This document shows, in pieces, positions 21,973 through 32,993 of a DNA stretch of 64,000 nucleotides (the stretch's first letter is position 1; every line of letters begins with the position of its first letter). Below the pieces are notes generated by a model. That model was not told the DNA's origin. It searched no databases and was given only the letters and a program-made list of their open reading frames with translations. This DNA comes from Cephalotus follicularis. Lineage: Eukaryota > Streptophyta > Magnoliopsida > Oxalidales > Cephalotaceae. The stretch is from positions 129,325-193,324 of the forward strand of contig BDDD01002050.1 in NCBI GenBank assembly GCA_001972305.1. Direction: 5' to 3'. A program made the position numbers and the translations under genes.

Positions 21973-22117
21973 GAGTTACAGCTTATGAACTTGTTATGCT
22001 TCCGCAACTGACAGTTTGTTTAAAAAGTTTTAAGTTTTATGTTTTTACATGAGCTGTATTTTATGTTAATTGCCTTTACTGCTTTAATGTTACATTTCTA
22101 TTGAACGGGGTGTGACA

Positions 22118-22482
22118 AGAACACTCACCTACTGGACGCGTAGACAGGTAAGGAAGTTCCAACCTTAGGTGATGAACAAAGCTTCAAGGAGAACGAAGAA
22201 GAAGAAAATGAAGAAAAGAAGATAAAACTCTCTCTCAAAGCTCCTTCCAACGTGAGATGATAGAAGTGACTAACTGCCCATTCTGCCAACTGCCAAAGCT
22301 TCTTTAGCAAGCCTCACACACTTCCCTGGAAACCGTCAAAAATATATCCTTCTCTCATAACACATATCATACACATTGGGCCTTTCCCAAGTAAAGCCCA
22401 ACCAACATCCAGGAGAAAAAAAAGAACAATTTCCCAAGGGCCCAAAAATCAATTTATCCAAAAATTAATGCGGGTAGTTACA
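22118..22482 (-). repeat. E3 3' LTR, inner part (starts with E4 target duplication AGAAC)
   Basis: 22118-22122 is the right AGAAC copy. The rest matches 29526-29896 of the right LTR and ends GGGTAGTTACA. In E3 orientation the LTR starts TGTAACTACCC. Confidence 0.93.
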
Positions 22483-22497
22483 TCCTCTCCCCATTTT
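22483..22497 (-). other. E3 polypurine tract
   Basis: The minus strand reads AAAATGGGGAGAGGA directly before the LTR start TGTAACTACCC, confirming minus orientation. Confidence 0.85.
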
Positions 22498-22529
22498 AGG
22501 AATTTTGTCCTCAGAATTCCAACTCTGAT

Positions 22530-23890
22530 CCGAGGAACAAGTCAGGGTAGCGTTCCCTCATCCGGTCCTCGCTCTCTTATGTAGCTTCCCCTGCTACATG
22601 GTTCCTCCACAAGACCTTCACCAACGGGATGGTCTTGTTCCTCAGCACTTGTTCTCGGCGATCCAAAATCTACTCTGGGGCCTCCTCGTAAGCCAGGACT
22701 GGTAAATCCTCCTCGGACAATCCAATTGGCTCAACCAACACATGGGAAGGATCAACAATGTACTTCCTCAGCACGGATACATGGAATACATCATGCACTC
22801 TGGCTAACTCTGAAGGCAACGTCAGACGATAAGCCAAGGGTCCGATCCTCTGCACGATCTAAAAGGGACCTATGTACCTCGGGCGAAGTTTCCCACACTT
22901 GCCAAAACGAACAATCCCCATGTATGGTGATACTCTAAGGAAAAACTTATCACCTACCGAGAACTCCAAGTCCTTATGTTGTTTGTCTATGTAGCTCTTC
23001 TTCCTACTCTGAGCTGCGCGCAGACGATCTCGGATCGCATTCACTTTCTCTGCCGTATCTCGAACCAACTCTGGTCGCAACAACTGGTGTTCTCCCACCT
23101 CATTCCAACATAAATGGGTTCTACAATGTCTACCATACAAAGCCTCATAAGCAGCCATAACAATGCTCGCTTGATAGCTGTTGTTGTAGGCGAACTCGAT
23201 GAAAGTCAAATGGTCATCCCAACTTCCTCGAAAATCCATAACACAGGGTCTCAACATGTCCTCAAGAATCTGGATAGCACGCTCAGACTGACCATCGGTC
23301 TGAGGATGGTACGCTGTATTGAGTCACCACTCCGTACCCAACGTCCTCTGCAAGCTCCGCCAGAACCTTGATGTGAACCTCGGATCTCTATCCGAAACTA
23401 TGCTGTCGGGAATCCCATGTAACCTAATCGCACCGTCCACATACAACCGAGATAACTTGTCTAAACTGAAGTCCTTCCTTATTTGTAAGAAGTGAGCAGA
23501 CTTGGCCAGACGATCAACGATCACCCAGATAGAATCGTGCTTACTTCTCGTCCGAGGAAAACCCGTGACAAAGTCCATTGATATGTTATCCCATTTCCAC
23601 ACTGGAATAGGAAGCGGTTGGAGAAGACCTGAGGGCTTCTGTCGCTCAGCCTTCACCTGCTGCCACATCAGGCATCTTGCCACAAACCTGGCAATCTCGC
23701 GATTCATGCCCCGCCACCAAAAATATTGCCTTAGGTCACAGTACATCTTGGCAGTTCCAGGATGCATCGACCAAGGAGAACGATGAGCTTCTTCCAAAAT
23801 CTCTTGCTTGATCGTCTCAACATGTGGCACACATATCCACAGTCCAAACATTAGAGCACCATCACCTCTGATGTGGGTCAGTCTGAGAAC
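22530..23890 (-). pseudogene. E3 integrase with chromodomain-like tail
   Basis: The minus strand gives EILEEAHRSPWSMHPGTAKM and ARCLMWQQVKAE, where the second zinc Cys is Trp (normally CLTCQQVK). Core: ISMDFVTGFPRTRSKHDS (Asp), SIVSDRDPRFTSRFW (Asp), DGQSERAIQILEDML (Glu). An in-frame TGA follows GTEW near 23322. Then SYIDKQHKDLEFSVGDKFF, RPRYIGPF-stop, VHDVFHVSVLRKYI, and a tail NKTIPLVKVLWRNHVAGEAT with stops. All catalytic acids are present, but zinc binding is damaged. Confidence 0.88.
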
Positions 23891-23939
23891 CCTCTCTGAC
23901 TTGTTTCATTATCTTATCCAACCTCCAGTCCTTCTCTTG

Positions 23940-24521
23940 CGCTTGTTGGATCTATTCTTCCTGAACAGACCTTACTCGAAGAGAAGCCAATATTGCTCCA
24001 CTGTCCTCGGTAGACAGCTCTGCCATCAAAGATCTCAACTGTTCCAACATCGGTAAGTAAACCATCTGTACGTGAGCCAAGGAAACAGAAGACTTCCTGC
24101 TCAACTCATCAGCAACCACGTTGACCTTACCCGAATGATACTCAATGGTACAATCATAATCCTTGATGAGTTCGATCCATCTCCTCTGCCTCATGTTCAA
24201 ATGTGGTTGAGAAGACAAATACTTCAAACTCTGGTGGCCGGTAAAGATCTGGCAGACTTCGCCATACATATAGTGATGCCATATCTTCAAAGCAAACACC
24301 ACCGCAACTAACTCCAAGTCATGGGTAGGGTAGTTGAGCTCATGAACCTTCAACTGTCGAGAAGCATAGGCAATAACTTTCCCTTCTTACATCAGAACGC
24401 AACCAAGGCCATGCAGTGAAGCATCATTGTAGACCACGAAACCAGCCCCTGGAGAAGGAAAGGTCAACACTGGAGCTGTCGTTAACCTGTCCTTCAACGT
24501 CTGGAAGCTCTTCTCATAGTC
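23940..24521 (-). pseudogene. E3 RNase H
   Basis: The minus strand over 24353-23952 contains [32 protein letters not shown] and [12 protein letters not shown]. The catalytic Asp of FTDHKSLKY is Gly here, so activity is probably lost. Upstream, the first part (SDA-like region, 24360-24520) is broken by stops. Confidence 0.85.
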
Positions 24522-25440
24522 CTATGACAAGACGAACTTCACGTCCTTCCTTGTCAATCTTGACAGAGGAGTCGCTATTGCCGAGAATCCCTCAACAAAC
24601 CTTCGGTAATAGCCAGCAAGTCCAACGAAACTGCGCACCTCAGGCACGCTCTTAGGTCTTTCCCAGGCTAACACAACTTCAACCTTCCTCGGGTCTACTT
24701 CAAAACCTTGGCCCGAGATCACATGGCCCAAAAACACAACCTTGTCCAACCAAAACTCACACTTATTGAGCTTAGCATACAACTCACGGTTTCTCAAGGT
24801 CTGCAAAACGATCCTCAGATGTTCCTCGTGCTCGGCCATACTCGGGGAGTATACCATCGCGTCGTCTATGAACACTACCACAAAAGTGTCCAAGAAAGGT
24901 TGGAACACCCGATTCATCGAATCCATGAAAGTGGCTGGTGCATTAGTTAACCCAAATGGCATAACTGAGAACTCATAGAGACCATAACGATATCTAAAAG
25001 CTGTCTTCGGGATATCATCTTCCCTCACCTTCAACTGGTGATATCCAAACCGAAGATCTATCTTAGAGAACACACAGGCGTCTCGCAACTGGTCAAACAA
25101 GTCATCTATCCTTGGCAATGGATACTTGTTATGCACCGTGACTTTGTTAAACTGCCTATAGTCGATACACAACCTCATAGCTCCATCCTTCTTCTTCATG
25201 AACAGGACCGGAGCACCCCATGGAGAATTACTAGGCCGTATAAATCCTTTATCCAACAAGTCTTCTAACTGTACCTTTAACTCCTTCAACTCTACCTGTG
25301 CCATACGGTAAGGATCAAGGGATATAGGAGTTGCACCAGGGATCAACTCAATCTCAAAGTCTATTTCCCTGTCCGGTGAAGGACCTGGTAACTAATCGGG
25401 AAAAACATCGGGGAACTCACAAACCATGGGTATGTCCCTT
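24522..25440 (-). pseudogene. E3 reverse transcriptase
   Basis: An open 274-codon stretch (25346-24522): [65 protein letters not shown] and the FIDD box in [14 protein letters not shown]. The RT connection domain ends [16 protein letters not shown]. Catalytic Asp residues are intact. The N-terminal leader (25347-25440) is preceded by stops, and a frameshift separates RNase H from integrase. Confidence 0.9.
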
Positions 25441-25448
25441 AACTCTGG

Positions 25449-25890
25449 CTAAGAAATCCGAATGTCTACCACATGAGCTAAGAATCCATGCGCACCCTTC
25501 CCCAAGGTCTTACGCGCAACCATAGCCGAGATCATCTTCAAAGGTGTCGAGCACTGTTCGCAGACTAACTCCATGCCTGACTCGTCGGGCAAACAAACGG
25601 AAACAACCTTCCGCGAACAATCCACCACTGCTCGATGCCTTACTAGCCAATGCATACCCAGGATGGCATCAAAGTCCTCGATCTTGAAGGGGATAAGGTC
25701 AGCTACAAAACTTTGCCCTTCGATCGTAACATCGCAACCTCTATAGACTCGTTCCATATGGTAACTTTGGCCCATAGGAACAGACACAGCGATCTCTTCG
25801 TCCAGAGAACTCAACTCACCACATGCATGTATGCAAAATGCACGGGCAACAAAAGATAAAGAGGCTTCTGTGTCAAACAAAACGGTGGCA
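25449..25890 (-). pseudogene. E3 protease
   Basis: The minus strand reads FDTEASLSFVARAF where active proteases have DTG(A/T). The Gly is Glu, which should abolish activity. It continues with VPMGQSYHMERVYRGCDVTI and FKIEDFDAILGMHWLVRH, the conserved second half. A frameshift joins it to the gag frame near 25811-25880. Confidence 0.85.
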
Positions 25891-27300
25891 TCCCTGCCAA
25901 AGATAAGAGCTTACCTATAGCCACGTCTGCCGATCCAAGAGCATCCTCTCTATTCAGAGCATAGACTCTGGGTGTCACTGCAGGTCTACCTTGCTGACGG
26001 CTACCACTGGCCTTAGACGAACCCACTATTGAAGCCATTGATCCTCCTCTGGCTCCCGCAGATTGTCTATTGGAAGTTGCTGGTCCAGGCATCGTTGAGG
26101 TCTGCTGAACCTGTGGACAGTTCATGTTGATGTGTCCAACCTGGCCACACTGGAAATATTCTCGGGTCTCTGCCATACAGTTTCCAAAGTGAGAACGACC
26201 ACACCTCTGGCACCTTGGAGGTTTTTGAGAAGCTGATGAACTCTGATGCGTGCTCTGTCGTGCACCACTGGCTGTAGGAGAACTCGTTTGTTGCGGAGAG
26301 AATGTCCCCTGCCCATCCAACTTGGCCGGTCCTCGGTTTCCATCATCGGCTTGTTTGTGGGAGAAACGCTTTCTCCGTTTTCCTTGTCCTCAGGAGGAGC
26401 CCTCTCCTTGAGCAGCCTACTGTCCATCTCTCTTCTGTCCTCTGTCGTGCCGGTTCCTCTGCTCTGTGATACTTTGCTCAACCCTCTTGTCAAATTCTAC
26501 CAAATCTCCAAAGATAGTCCAATTTGTTGCTGCCACAGTATGTCTCACCTCGGGCCTCAACCCATCTAAGAATTTCTCACACCTCTCCTCTTGGTCTGCA
26601 ACCAACGCCGGAGCAAAGTGAGACAACTCCATAAAATGGTACTCATACTGGGTCATAGTCATGTTCCCCTGGCGCAAGTGCAAAAACTCTCTCCTCTTCT
26701 CTTTCACAAAAGTACCTGGCAAGACGTACTAGCGGAACTCTCCTTTGAAAACGTCCCAAGTGATCGCCGCAACATCGGCATGCCTAGCCTGGAGAGCTTC
26801 CCACCACCGAAGAGCAATCTTCCTTACCAAGAAGATTGCAAGTCCAACGCATGAGTCATCAGAGACTCCCATATGCACAAAGATCATCTCAAGATGATTC
26901 AGCCAGGACTCTGCATTTGCTGGATCATCCATACCCTCAAAGGCTGTAGAACCTAAACGTTACAGACGTTCAACTGGTAGAACTTGGGGTCAAGTGCCAC
27001 TAAACGCTTGTGCTATCATCGTAGCAAACTGCATCCACTCCGGTTGATTACCTGTACAAATATGAGGAGGTACCTGCGCTGTTGGGACCTCGGCTGCCAC
27101 CGCCAGTCCAATCTCTTGTCCAACTACTCCAGGGTTTGCCTGCATACTAGGTCCAATGGGAGGCAGTTCTTGATCCACATGTGGTGGGGAGGCCTCTCTT
27201 GCTCTACCCCGACCACGTCCTCTGGCTGGGGAGACTCCTCTTCCTCTACCCCAACCACGTCCTCTGGTCTGACGCTGAGGCACCATCTACCTTCACACGC
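25891..27300 (-). pseudogene. E3 gag
   Basis: The frame starts MVPQRQTRGRGWGRGRG at 27286, an Arg/Gly-rich N-terminus. The capsid-like part has DDPANAESWLNHLEMIFVHM, RKIALRWWEALQARHADV and TQYEYHFMELSHFAPALV. Two zinc knuckles follow: CQRCGRSHFGNC (intact, short) and YFQCGQVGHINMNC (first Cys now Tyr). The pieces share one reading frame broken by a few stops (near 26989, 26970, 26726 and 26416-26350), so damage is mostly point mutation. Confidence 0.85.
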
Positions 27301-27397
27301 AAGGTTAAGGTAGTACAAATAAGTATACTACATGAAATGCAAGAAATTCATACCCTCAAAAGTCTCCAAAGAAAAACACAATGAAACTAAACCGGTC

Positions 27398-27409
27398 TCT
27401 CTTATACCA
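27398..27409 (-). other. E3 primer-binding site, degenerate
   Basis: The minus strand reads TGGTATAAGAGA six bases from the 5' LTR end. It resembles the initiator-Met site TGGTATCAGAGC with two changes. Confidence 0.7.
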
Positions 27410-27415
27410 AAAAGC

Positions 27416-29896
27416 TGACACGCCCCGTTCCCGACAACCCCAGCAGGAAGACGGTCGTGCTAGGAGGAAGGATCCTCCACCTGGATCCCTAACCTCAACC
27501 ACCAAAACATCAACACTAAAAATCTTAACGCTCAAGCTGAGGAAGCAGGCGTGAAAATGCACCGCAGAGGAGAACGCTACTCTCCAAACGATCACGTACT
27601 CTAAGGGATTAAACAAACAACGCCCGAGCACAGAAACGACAGCGTATTACTAACCTTAAGCCTGGTATTAACTCAAAAGCCTGGGGACAAACGCCTTGCA
27701 GAGGACAACCAAGGATGATCTCATAACATAAAAGCATATAAAACATCCAAGTAAAAAAAATTTACACGATCCTCTGACAAAATGCCGAGGACCCCCATCT
27801 TGAAGGAAAGATATACAAGAAATAACAAAAGAGGTTACAGATCTTATCATCAAAAGAATCTATACAAAAACCCAAAAGAATGCTCCAAAATGCATGAAGG
27901 TTGCACTTGGCTGAGGAGCCATCCTAGGGTGCTTGCGTCAGACATCTACCTCAGTTAGCACGCTTTCTCTTAGTGGATCTCTAGAACTCCGCAACCCTGC
28001 TTCCTCTGCACACAAAACTGAGAGGGGATTAGTCCAACTGACTAGTGAGTAAGATCAAGGAAATTCCCGAGCAACCCACCACCACTGGGTGCTAAGAACA
28101 AGGTAACGTGCCATGTCCCAACTGGGCCGAGGATGCTACATAACCACTATTTGACAAAGGAAAGGCAGAGGTTAACATGTACAAGAATATCAACAACATG
28201 ATAAAGTCTGAGGATACGTCGGAGCTACCAAACTCAATGACTAGCCTCAAGGAAAGATATTATCAACAAGTTATAACAAATATGCCAAGGACCCGAGGAT
28301 CAACAAACGATCAAACTTTAAGGATCAAAAATTATAAGGAAGACTACTGGTACTGTATCAATCACAAGCACAATTCCACACACACACATGCACACATCAT
28401 ACTCACACATTTCCATAGCCAGAACCACCTCGGCAAGCACAAGTAACAGATCCGTTGAAATCCATCAACGTGGTCATTGGCTATAGGACTGTACACATCC
28501 CAAATGTACGCATCTAGAAACCCACTTCCAGAGCACTGTATGAACATCGATGAAAGGGCTACGCGAGCACACCTTCCTCGACAATCACACGTTGACGCAC
28601 CTTACTACATGAACATCGTTGGAAGGGCTATACAAGAACTCCCTCGTCGGCAATCATGAGTTCATTACTACACCATATGAACATCAATCGAGAAGCTACC
28701 TTGTCGGAAATCATATAGTGCTAATATCGTCCAAGGGGCCCACGAATCACCGCTCAACTCTACCCTGGATGACATGACAGAGGAGAACTTTGGCTTAGAG
28801 GTAAGTGTATCACCACTTAGACCATCTCGATCGGCAATCTCATGTCCGAGGACTCCATCAAGGCTTGACTAAGAAGGTAGCGGATCCTCGACTGCCCTCT
28901 CACATCATTCCGTCATAGACAAACAAAATGAGCAGATCCGGGTATGGAACCCAGGCACAGTCACACCCAACAGTTCATCATAAACAATGGCACTACTTCA
29001 TGGAATTGGGTTCGAATGCCCACTCCTCTTCCCACCATAACAAGCCTCATACATATCCAAGTACCAGTATCCAGGGAAAACAACACATGATATCAAGAAA
29101 GCATGAAATACATAATCAAGAAAAGGAAAAACAACAAGTTCAACCCAACATCGAGTCCTTTGCTCAGAACACAGTATTTCACATGCAACAACAATAAGAC
29201 CATAGGAGAAGAAATCCCAGTCAGACGATATCAATTAAACAGGCATATTAAGCAATAACTCTCAGTATCAATTGATAGAAAGGGAACATCCCACTCACTA
29301 GTATCAACAGTTTCCTCAGGCTAGCTTCCTTGTTGTGCGGACTCCGCGTCTGGATCCTCCTCTGCAAGATCAACACACAACAACTCTTAGCTACCATCAT
29401 CAAACGTTCCGAGGTCATGCATGATCCACACACATGCATAAGAACCATGACGAAGCTCTTCCTCGGCCTCACAGGCCGTTACTACACCATCAATCGCGAT
29501 GCAACACAACGTACTGAGGAGAATACTCACCTGCTGGACGCGTAGACGGGTAAGGAAGTTCCAACCTCGGGTTATGAATAAAGCTTCAAGGAGAACGAAG
29601 AAGAAGAAGAAGAAAATGAAGAAAAGAATAAGAAACTGTCTCTCAAAGCTCCTTCCAATGTGAGAGGATAGAAGTGACTGACTGCCCATTCTGCCAACTG
29701 CCAAAGCTTCTTTAGCAAGCCTCACACACTTCCCAAGACACCATCAAAAATATCTCCTTCTCTCATATCACATATCATGCACATTGGGCCTTTCCCAAGT
29801 AAAGCCCAAGCCGAACCAACATCCAGGAGAAAAAAAAGAAAAATTTCCCGAAGGCCCAAACATCAATTTATCCAAAAATTAATGCGGGTCGTTACA
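27416..29896 (-). repeat. E3 5' LTR
   Basis: 2481 bp, TGACACGCCCC...GGGTCGTTACA. Intact counterpart of the split left LTR, with the 69-bp repeats at about 28540-28735 and a CA-rich stretch near 28377. No protein gene. Confidence 0.94.
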
Positions 29897-30175
29897 GTCC
29901 ACCACCACAATGAGGTACTTTCTCTGCCCTGTTGCTACTGGTAATTGTCCGAAAAAGTCCACTCCCCATTGTGCAAAGGGCCAAGGGGCAGTGATAGATG
30001 TCAAAGGCTCTGATGATCTTCTGATTTTGTTGGCATTCCTCTGACACTTATCACATTTCCTCACAAAGTCGATGGCATCTTGGTGCATGGTCGGCCAGAA
30101 ATAGCCTTGCCTCAACAATTTATTGGACAAGGTTCTGCCCCCCATGTGGTTTCCACACACTCATTCATGGACCTC
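29897..30175 (-). pseudogene. E2 integrase N-terminal part (Tat gypsy)
   Basis: Starts with the right GTCCA copy (29897-29901). The minus strand reads CGNHMGGRTLSNKLLRQGYF (zinc-domain His residues), FVRKCDKCQRNANK (Cys pair), PWPFAQWGVDFFGQLP (first catalytic Asp) and ends KYLIVVVD, continuing in YFTKWVEAEP at 12426. One stop separates it from the upstream REVHE. Confidence 0.9.
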
Positions 30176-30845
30176 CCTCAGAGCGTAGTATGCCTCTAAA
30201 GGAGTTGAACATCTCAACAAAGGGAAAGAAAATGACCTTTTGTAGAGGATCCATTCTCTGAATTGGTATCTGTTTGATCTATAGACCAACCTTCTCGCCT
30301 CCTCTGGGTCCTCTGGAAAAATTCCATCCTTTAGCCAATTAATGAATGGGGTCAGCCAGTTTGGCTTCTGTTGAATATCGATGTCCATCACATCTGCGTT
30401 CGAGATGGTGGGCCTGTCTAGATAGTCTGCAAGTACAGTTTGATTCTTTTCTAATTCCCCCATTGTATCTAGCTTCAACAACTGGTCTGCTCTTGCATTC
30501 TCTGCTCTGGGAACTTTCAAAACTCGGAACACTTTGAAAGCAGACCTCAAATTATGAACATGGGCTAAGTATTTAGCCATGGAGTCTTCTCTGTCTTCAT
30601 ACTCTCCGCTCACCAGACCAACCATCAGCTGAGAATCACTAGAGGCTTATATTTTTTGAACCTCTAAGTGCTTCAAAATTGTCAATCCGATAATTAGAGC
30701 TTCCCATTCCGCTTTGTTATTTGTTACTTTGAACCCAAATCTAAGAGCATACTCCAAGGTCCATCCATCTAGACTAATCAGTACCAATCCAGCTCTATTT
30801 CTGGATAAACAGGATGAGCCATCAACTGATAGTTTCCATAACCCT
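30176..30845 (-). pseudogene. E2 second RNase H (Tat-specific)
   Basis: Minus-strand LWKLSVDGSSCLSRNRAGLV (Asp), TNNKAEWEALIIGLTILKHL (Glu), stop, then SSDSQLMVGLVSGEYEDRED (Asp) and RVLKVPRAENARADQLLKL (Asp). This plant/archaeal-type RNase H domain following the normal one marks the Tat lineage. A long linker (30450-30176) leads to the integrase. Confidence 0.85.
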
Positions 30846-31288
30846 TTTTCATTTTCTGAGGAGTCCTCTTCCATACACTCCGTAAGTGTATAATCTCTTA
30901 CAAAATCTGCCAAGACCTGCGATTTTATTGCTGGTCTGGCTTCATACTTCGCGTTGTACTCGCCAAATTTGACAGACCACTTGATCAGCCTGCCTGACAT
31001 GCCTGGATTTGCTAGCACCTGTCTAAGTGGCTTGTCCGTTAAAACTTTGATAGTGTGGGCTTGGAAGTACGGCCTTAGCTTTCTCGCCGCTATGATCAGA
31101 GCGTAGGCATACTTTTCTACCTCTGGATACCTCCTATCAGCATCATTTAAGGCCTTGCTCACATAATACATCGCCCTTTGAACTTTGTCCTCTTCCCCGA
31201 ATAGCACTGCACTCACTACGCCTTGTGTTGCCGCAAGGTACAAATACAAGTCTTTCCCATCTCTTGGTTTTAATATCAGAGGAGGGGA
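30846..31288 (-). pseudogene. E2 RNase H (gypsy-type), 5' part cut by E5
   Basis: The minus strand reads SPPLILKPRDGKDLYLYLAA, AMYYVSKALNDADRRYPEVE, AARKLRPYFQAHTIKVLTDK and LADFVRDYTLTE. The frame is open here. E5 was inserted at 31290/31291, and RT and gag of E2 are not in the window. Confidence 0.88.
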
Positions 31289-31290
31289 AG

Positions 31291-32948
31291 TGTAACACCC
31301 CTGATGGGACCAGTATGTCACACCGAACTATCTTACAGAAAACATAACAAACTGAACTTAACCTTTATTCAAAATGACCAATTCAAAATGATAATTCTTC
31401 AAATTGAAAATAATAAAATGATAATCTCGAGTTTGAATCAAATATTGTTTCAAACAACTTATTCTCCAAGGTCCATACATGACCGTAACATAAAAGAAAT
31501 CAACTTCTAAGAGGTCCTCTAGCCAACAGGTGGTTCTCTCATCACATATGCCCCTACCCCTGATAACCTGCCGCATAGAAAGAAAAACGTGACTAAGCAA
31601 ACCTCAATGCGGATATAGAAATAAATAAGCAATAATAAAACTTAAAAACATATATCTTGCCAAAAGCTTTCAGAAGCAAACATATACATATAGATTCGCA
31701 AATCTGCATAAAGTGAAATTAAGATTCTGAGCATATACATTTCCAAACATTTTCAAACCACTGTTTCATAATGAGATTCATAAATATACATATAGCTAAT
31801 CCTGAATACGCATCAAGCCATACTGGCGACACGTACCGGTACACATACATATGCAGGGGACGTCCAGACATCCACTTGCCAAATGGAATGATGTGTATAG
31901 CACTACACAGTCAATTCCTAATCCTAACATAACATACATATATCCTAGGGCCAACCCATATGCCTCTATCATACATATATCACACGCAGGTGACAATCAT
32001 AATCGGATTCAAATCCTCCACAGGATAACATAGAGAGACGCCGTAGACTAATCACACCGCTACGGATGGTGTCATGTCTCCATGCCAGACAACATGCCTA
32101 TGGTACCCCCATAGGTGGTTATATTCTGAGTATTCAACAATAACTGAACAGGTGTGGTAGAAATCAAAAGGAAGAAAATGTAAAAGTCTAATAGCCTACA
32201 TATTCATATAATCTGATTCATAACAAGCATGGTGAATCAGCACAGAAAAACAAGAGAACCAACATGTAATGGTGATACATAAACTATGGAAGGATCATAC
32301 GAAATTCCAAAGCTTGCAGCAGCTATTTGAGAGAAAATAAGAAGGCGAGATACAAGGATTTAATAGCTTGCCTATGTTGTGCATATCAAAGCAAAACAAC
32401 CCATAAACCGAACCATGGAGAACAAACCTGATTATGACTGTACAAAGAACGCAAGGAATTCCAAAGCTTGCAAGGTCGGTTGGTTCCAGGCGAGAGAGAA
32501 GGAGATGGTGTGATAAAAGGGTGGGGCGGCATAAATAAATTGAATGGGGAGAGAGAAAAGAACAAAAAAAGAAAGTGGGAGAGAAACGGGGGAAGAGATA
32601 AGGAAAGAGGGAGAGATTTTAGGGGAGTTAGAGGGAAAGATGGAGAGAAAATGGCAGAGATAGAGGGGAAGAGAGAAAAATTAGGGAGAGGGAGACAGGA
32701 GAGAGCGAAAAAGAAAGAATTTGAATTTTAAAATAAAAAGAAATCTGGTTTTTAAATATTAAAAAAATGCTGATTTAAAAATGCATGCTTTACTCAAACA
32801 TTTAGGCACCTACAAACAAATACCCAATTGGCCAAGACTAGAATCAAACAGCCCAACCCAACACAAAACAAAATAAATAGGTAGTCCATATAACAAAACA
32901 GATTAAAAAGGTCCGAAAATTTTACACAGAGACAGATGGGATATTATA
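31291..32948 (-). repeat. E5 3' LTR
   Basis: About 1658 bp. On the plus strand it starts TGTAACACCCC. In element orientation it starts TATAATATCCC (expected TGTAATATCCC) after a polypurine tract and ends GGGGTGTTACA. The left flank GGAAG is E2 coding sequence. It contains a strongly purine-rich stretch (32490-32735 on the plus strand). No other LTR of this family is in the window. Confidence 0.75.
32490..32735. repeat. Purine-rich tract in the E5 LTR
   Basis: About 245 bases of mostly GA-rich sequence on the plus strand (GAGAGAGAAAAG, GGGAGAGATTTTAGGGG, GAGAGCGAAAAAG), therefore CT-rich in the element's own direction, starting about 210 bp into the LTR. Plant LTR promoters often have pyrimidine-rich stretches near the start site, so a promoter role is possible. 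Confidence 0.65.
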
Positions 32949-32962
32949 TCTCCACCCCCTTA
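32949..32962 (-). other. E5 polypurine tract
   Basis: Minus-strand AAGGGGGTGGAGA next to the LTR start and just downstream of the integrase end. Confidence 0.75.
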
Positions 32963-32993
32963 AAAGAAGATTTCGTCCCGAAATCGAAAACAA

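Larger units (their letters stand above)
14529..22117 (+). mobile_element. E4: Ty3/gypsy chromovirus nested in the E3 LTR
   Basis: It begins TGTAACGCCCC and ends GGGGTGTGACA with AGAAC on both sides. The 3' LTR (19267-22117) is complete. The 5' LTR (14529-15844) is truncated and fused directly to the protease, so the rest of the LTR, primer site and gag are missing. Pol order PR-RT-RH-IN with a chromodomain-like C-terminus places it among chromoviruses. Its RT is very close to that of E7, while the LTRs of E4 and E7 are clearly diverged. Confidence 0.95.
19267..22117 (+). repeat. E4 3' LTR, complete
   Basis: 2851 bp, TGTAACGCCC...GGGGTGTGACA. It carries a U3 motif cluster (19449-19600), a TATA-like box (19966), a second motif cluster (20470-20797), the block TTAGCCGAGTGAGGACAAAG (near 21697) that is also in the E7 and E10 LTRs, and a conserved hairpin (21945-21972). 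Small frames here are not conserved proteins. Confidence 0.95.
12432..29896 (-). mobile_element. E3: Ty3/gypsy chromovirus (Tekay/Del-like), with E4 nested in it
   Basis: It begins TGACACTCCC and ends GGGTCGTTACA, flanked by GTCCA on both sides. The 3' LTR is on the left (12432-14528 plus 22118-22482, split by E4) and the 5' LTR on the right (27416-29896). Between them, on the minus strand, are gag, protease, RT, RNase H, integrase and a chromodomain-like tail in gypsy order. The span is 17.5 kb, about 9.9 kb without E4. All genes are present but carry stops, frameshifts and some lost active-site residues. Confidence 0.95.
9563..31290 (-). mobile_element. E2: Tat-type Ty3/gypsy element, split by E3 and E5
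   Basis: Minus-strand pol pieces at 29897-31290 and 11650-12431 join exactly across E3: removing E3 and one GTCCA copy restores an integrase frame. Going 5' to 3' they give RNase H, a second plant-type RNase H, the integrase zinc domain, the integrase core and its C-terminus. The double RNase H is diagnostic for the Tat lineage. The 5' part is hidden beyond E5 and later insertions. The left end, with any 3' LTR, was separated by E1. The frame is broken only by scattered stops, so it was a good copy before the nest formed. Confidence 0.88.

Noticed and set aside
32468-32731. 87-codon Lys/Glu/Arg-rich frame at 32468-32731
   Set aside because: Low-complexity translation of the purine tract in the E5 LTR; not a gene.
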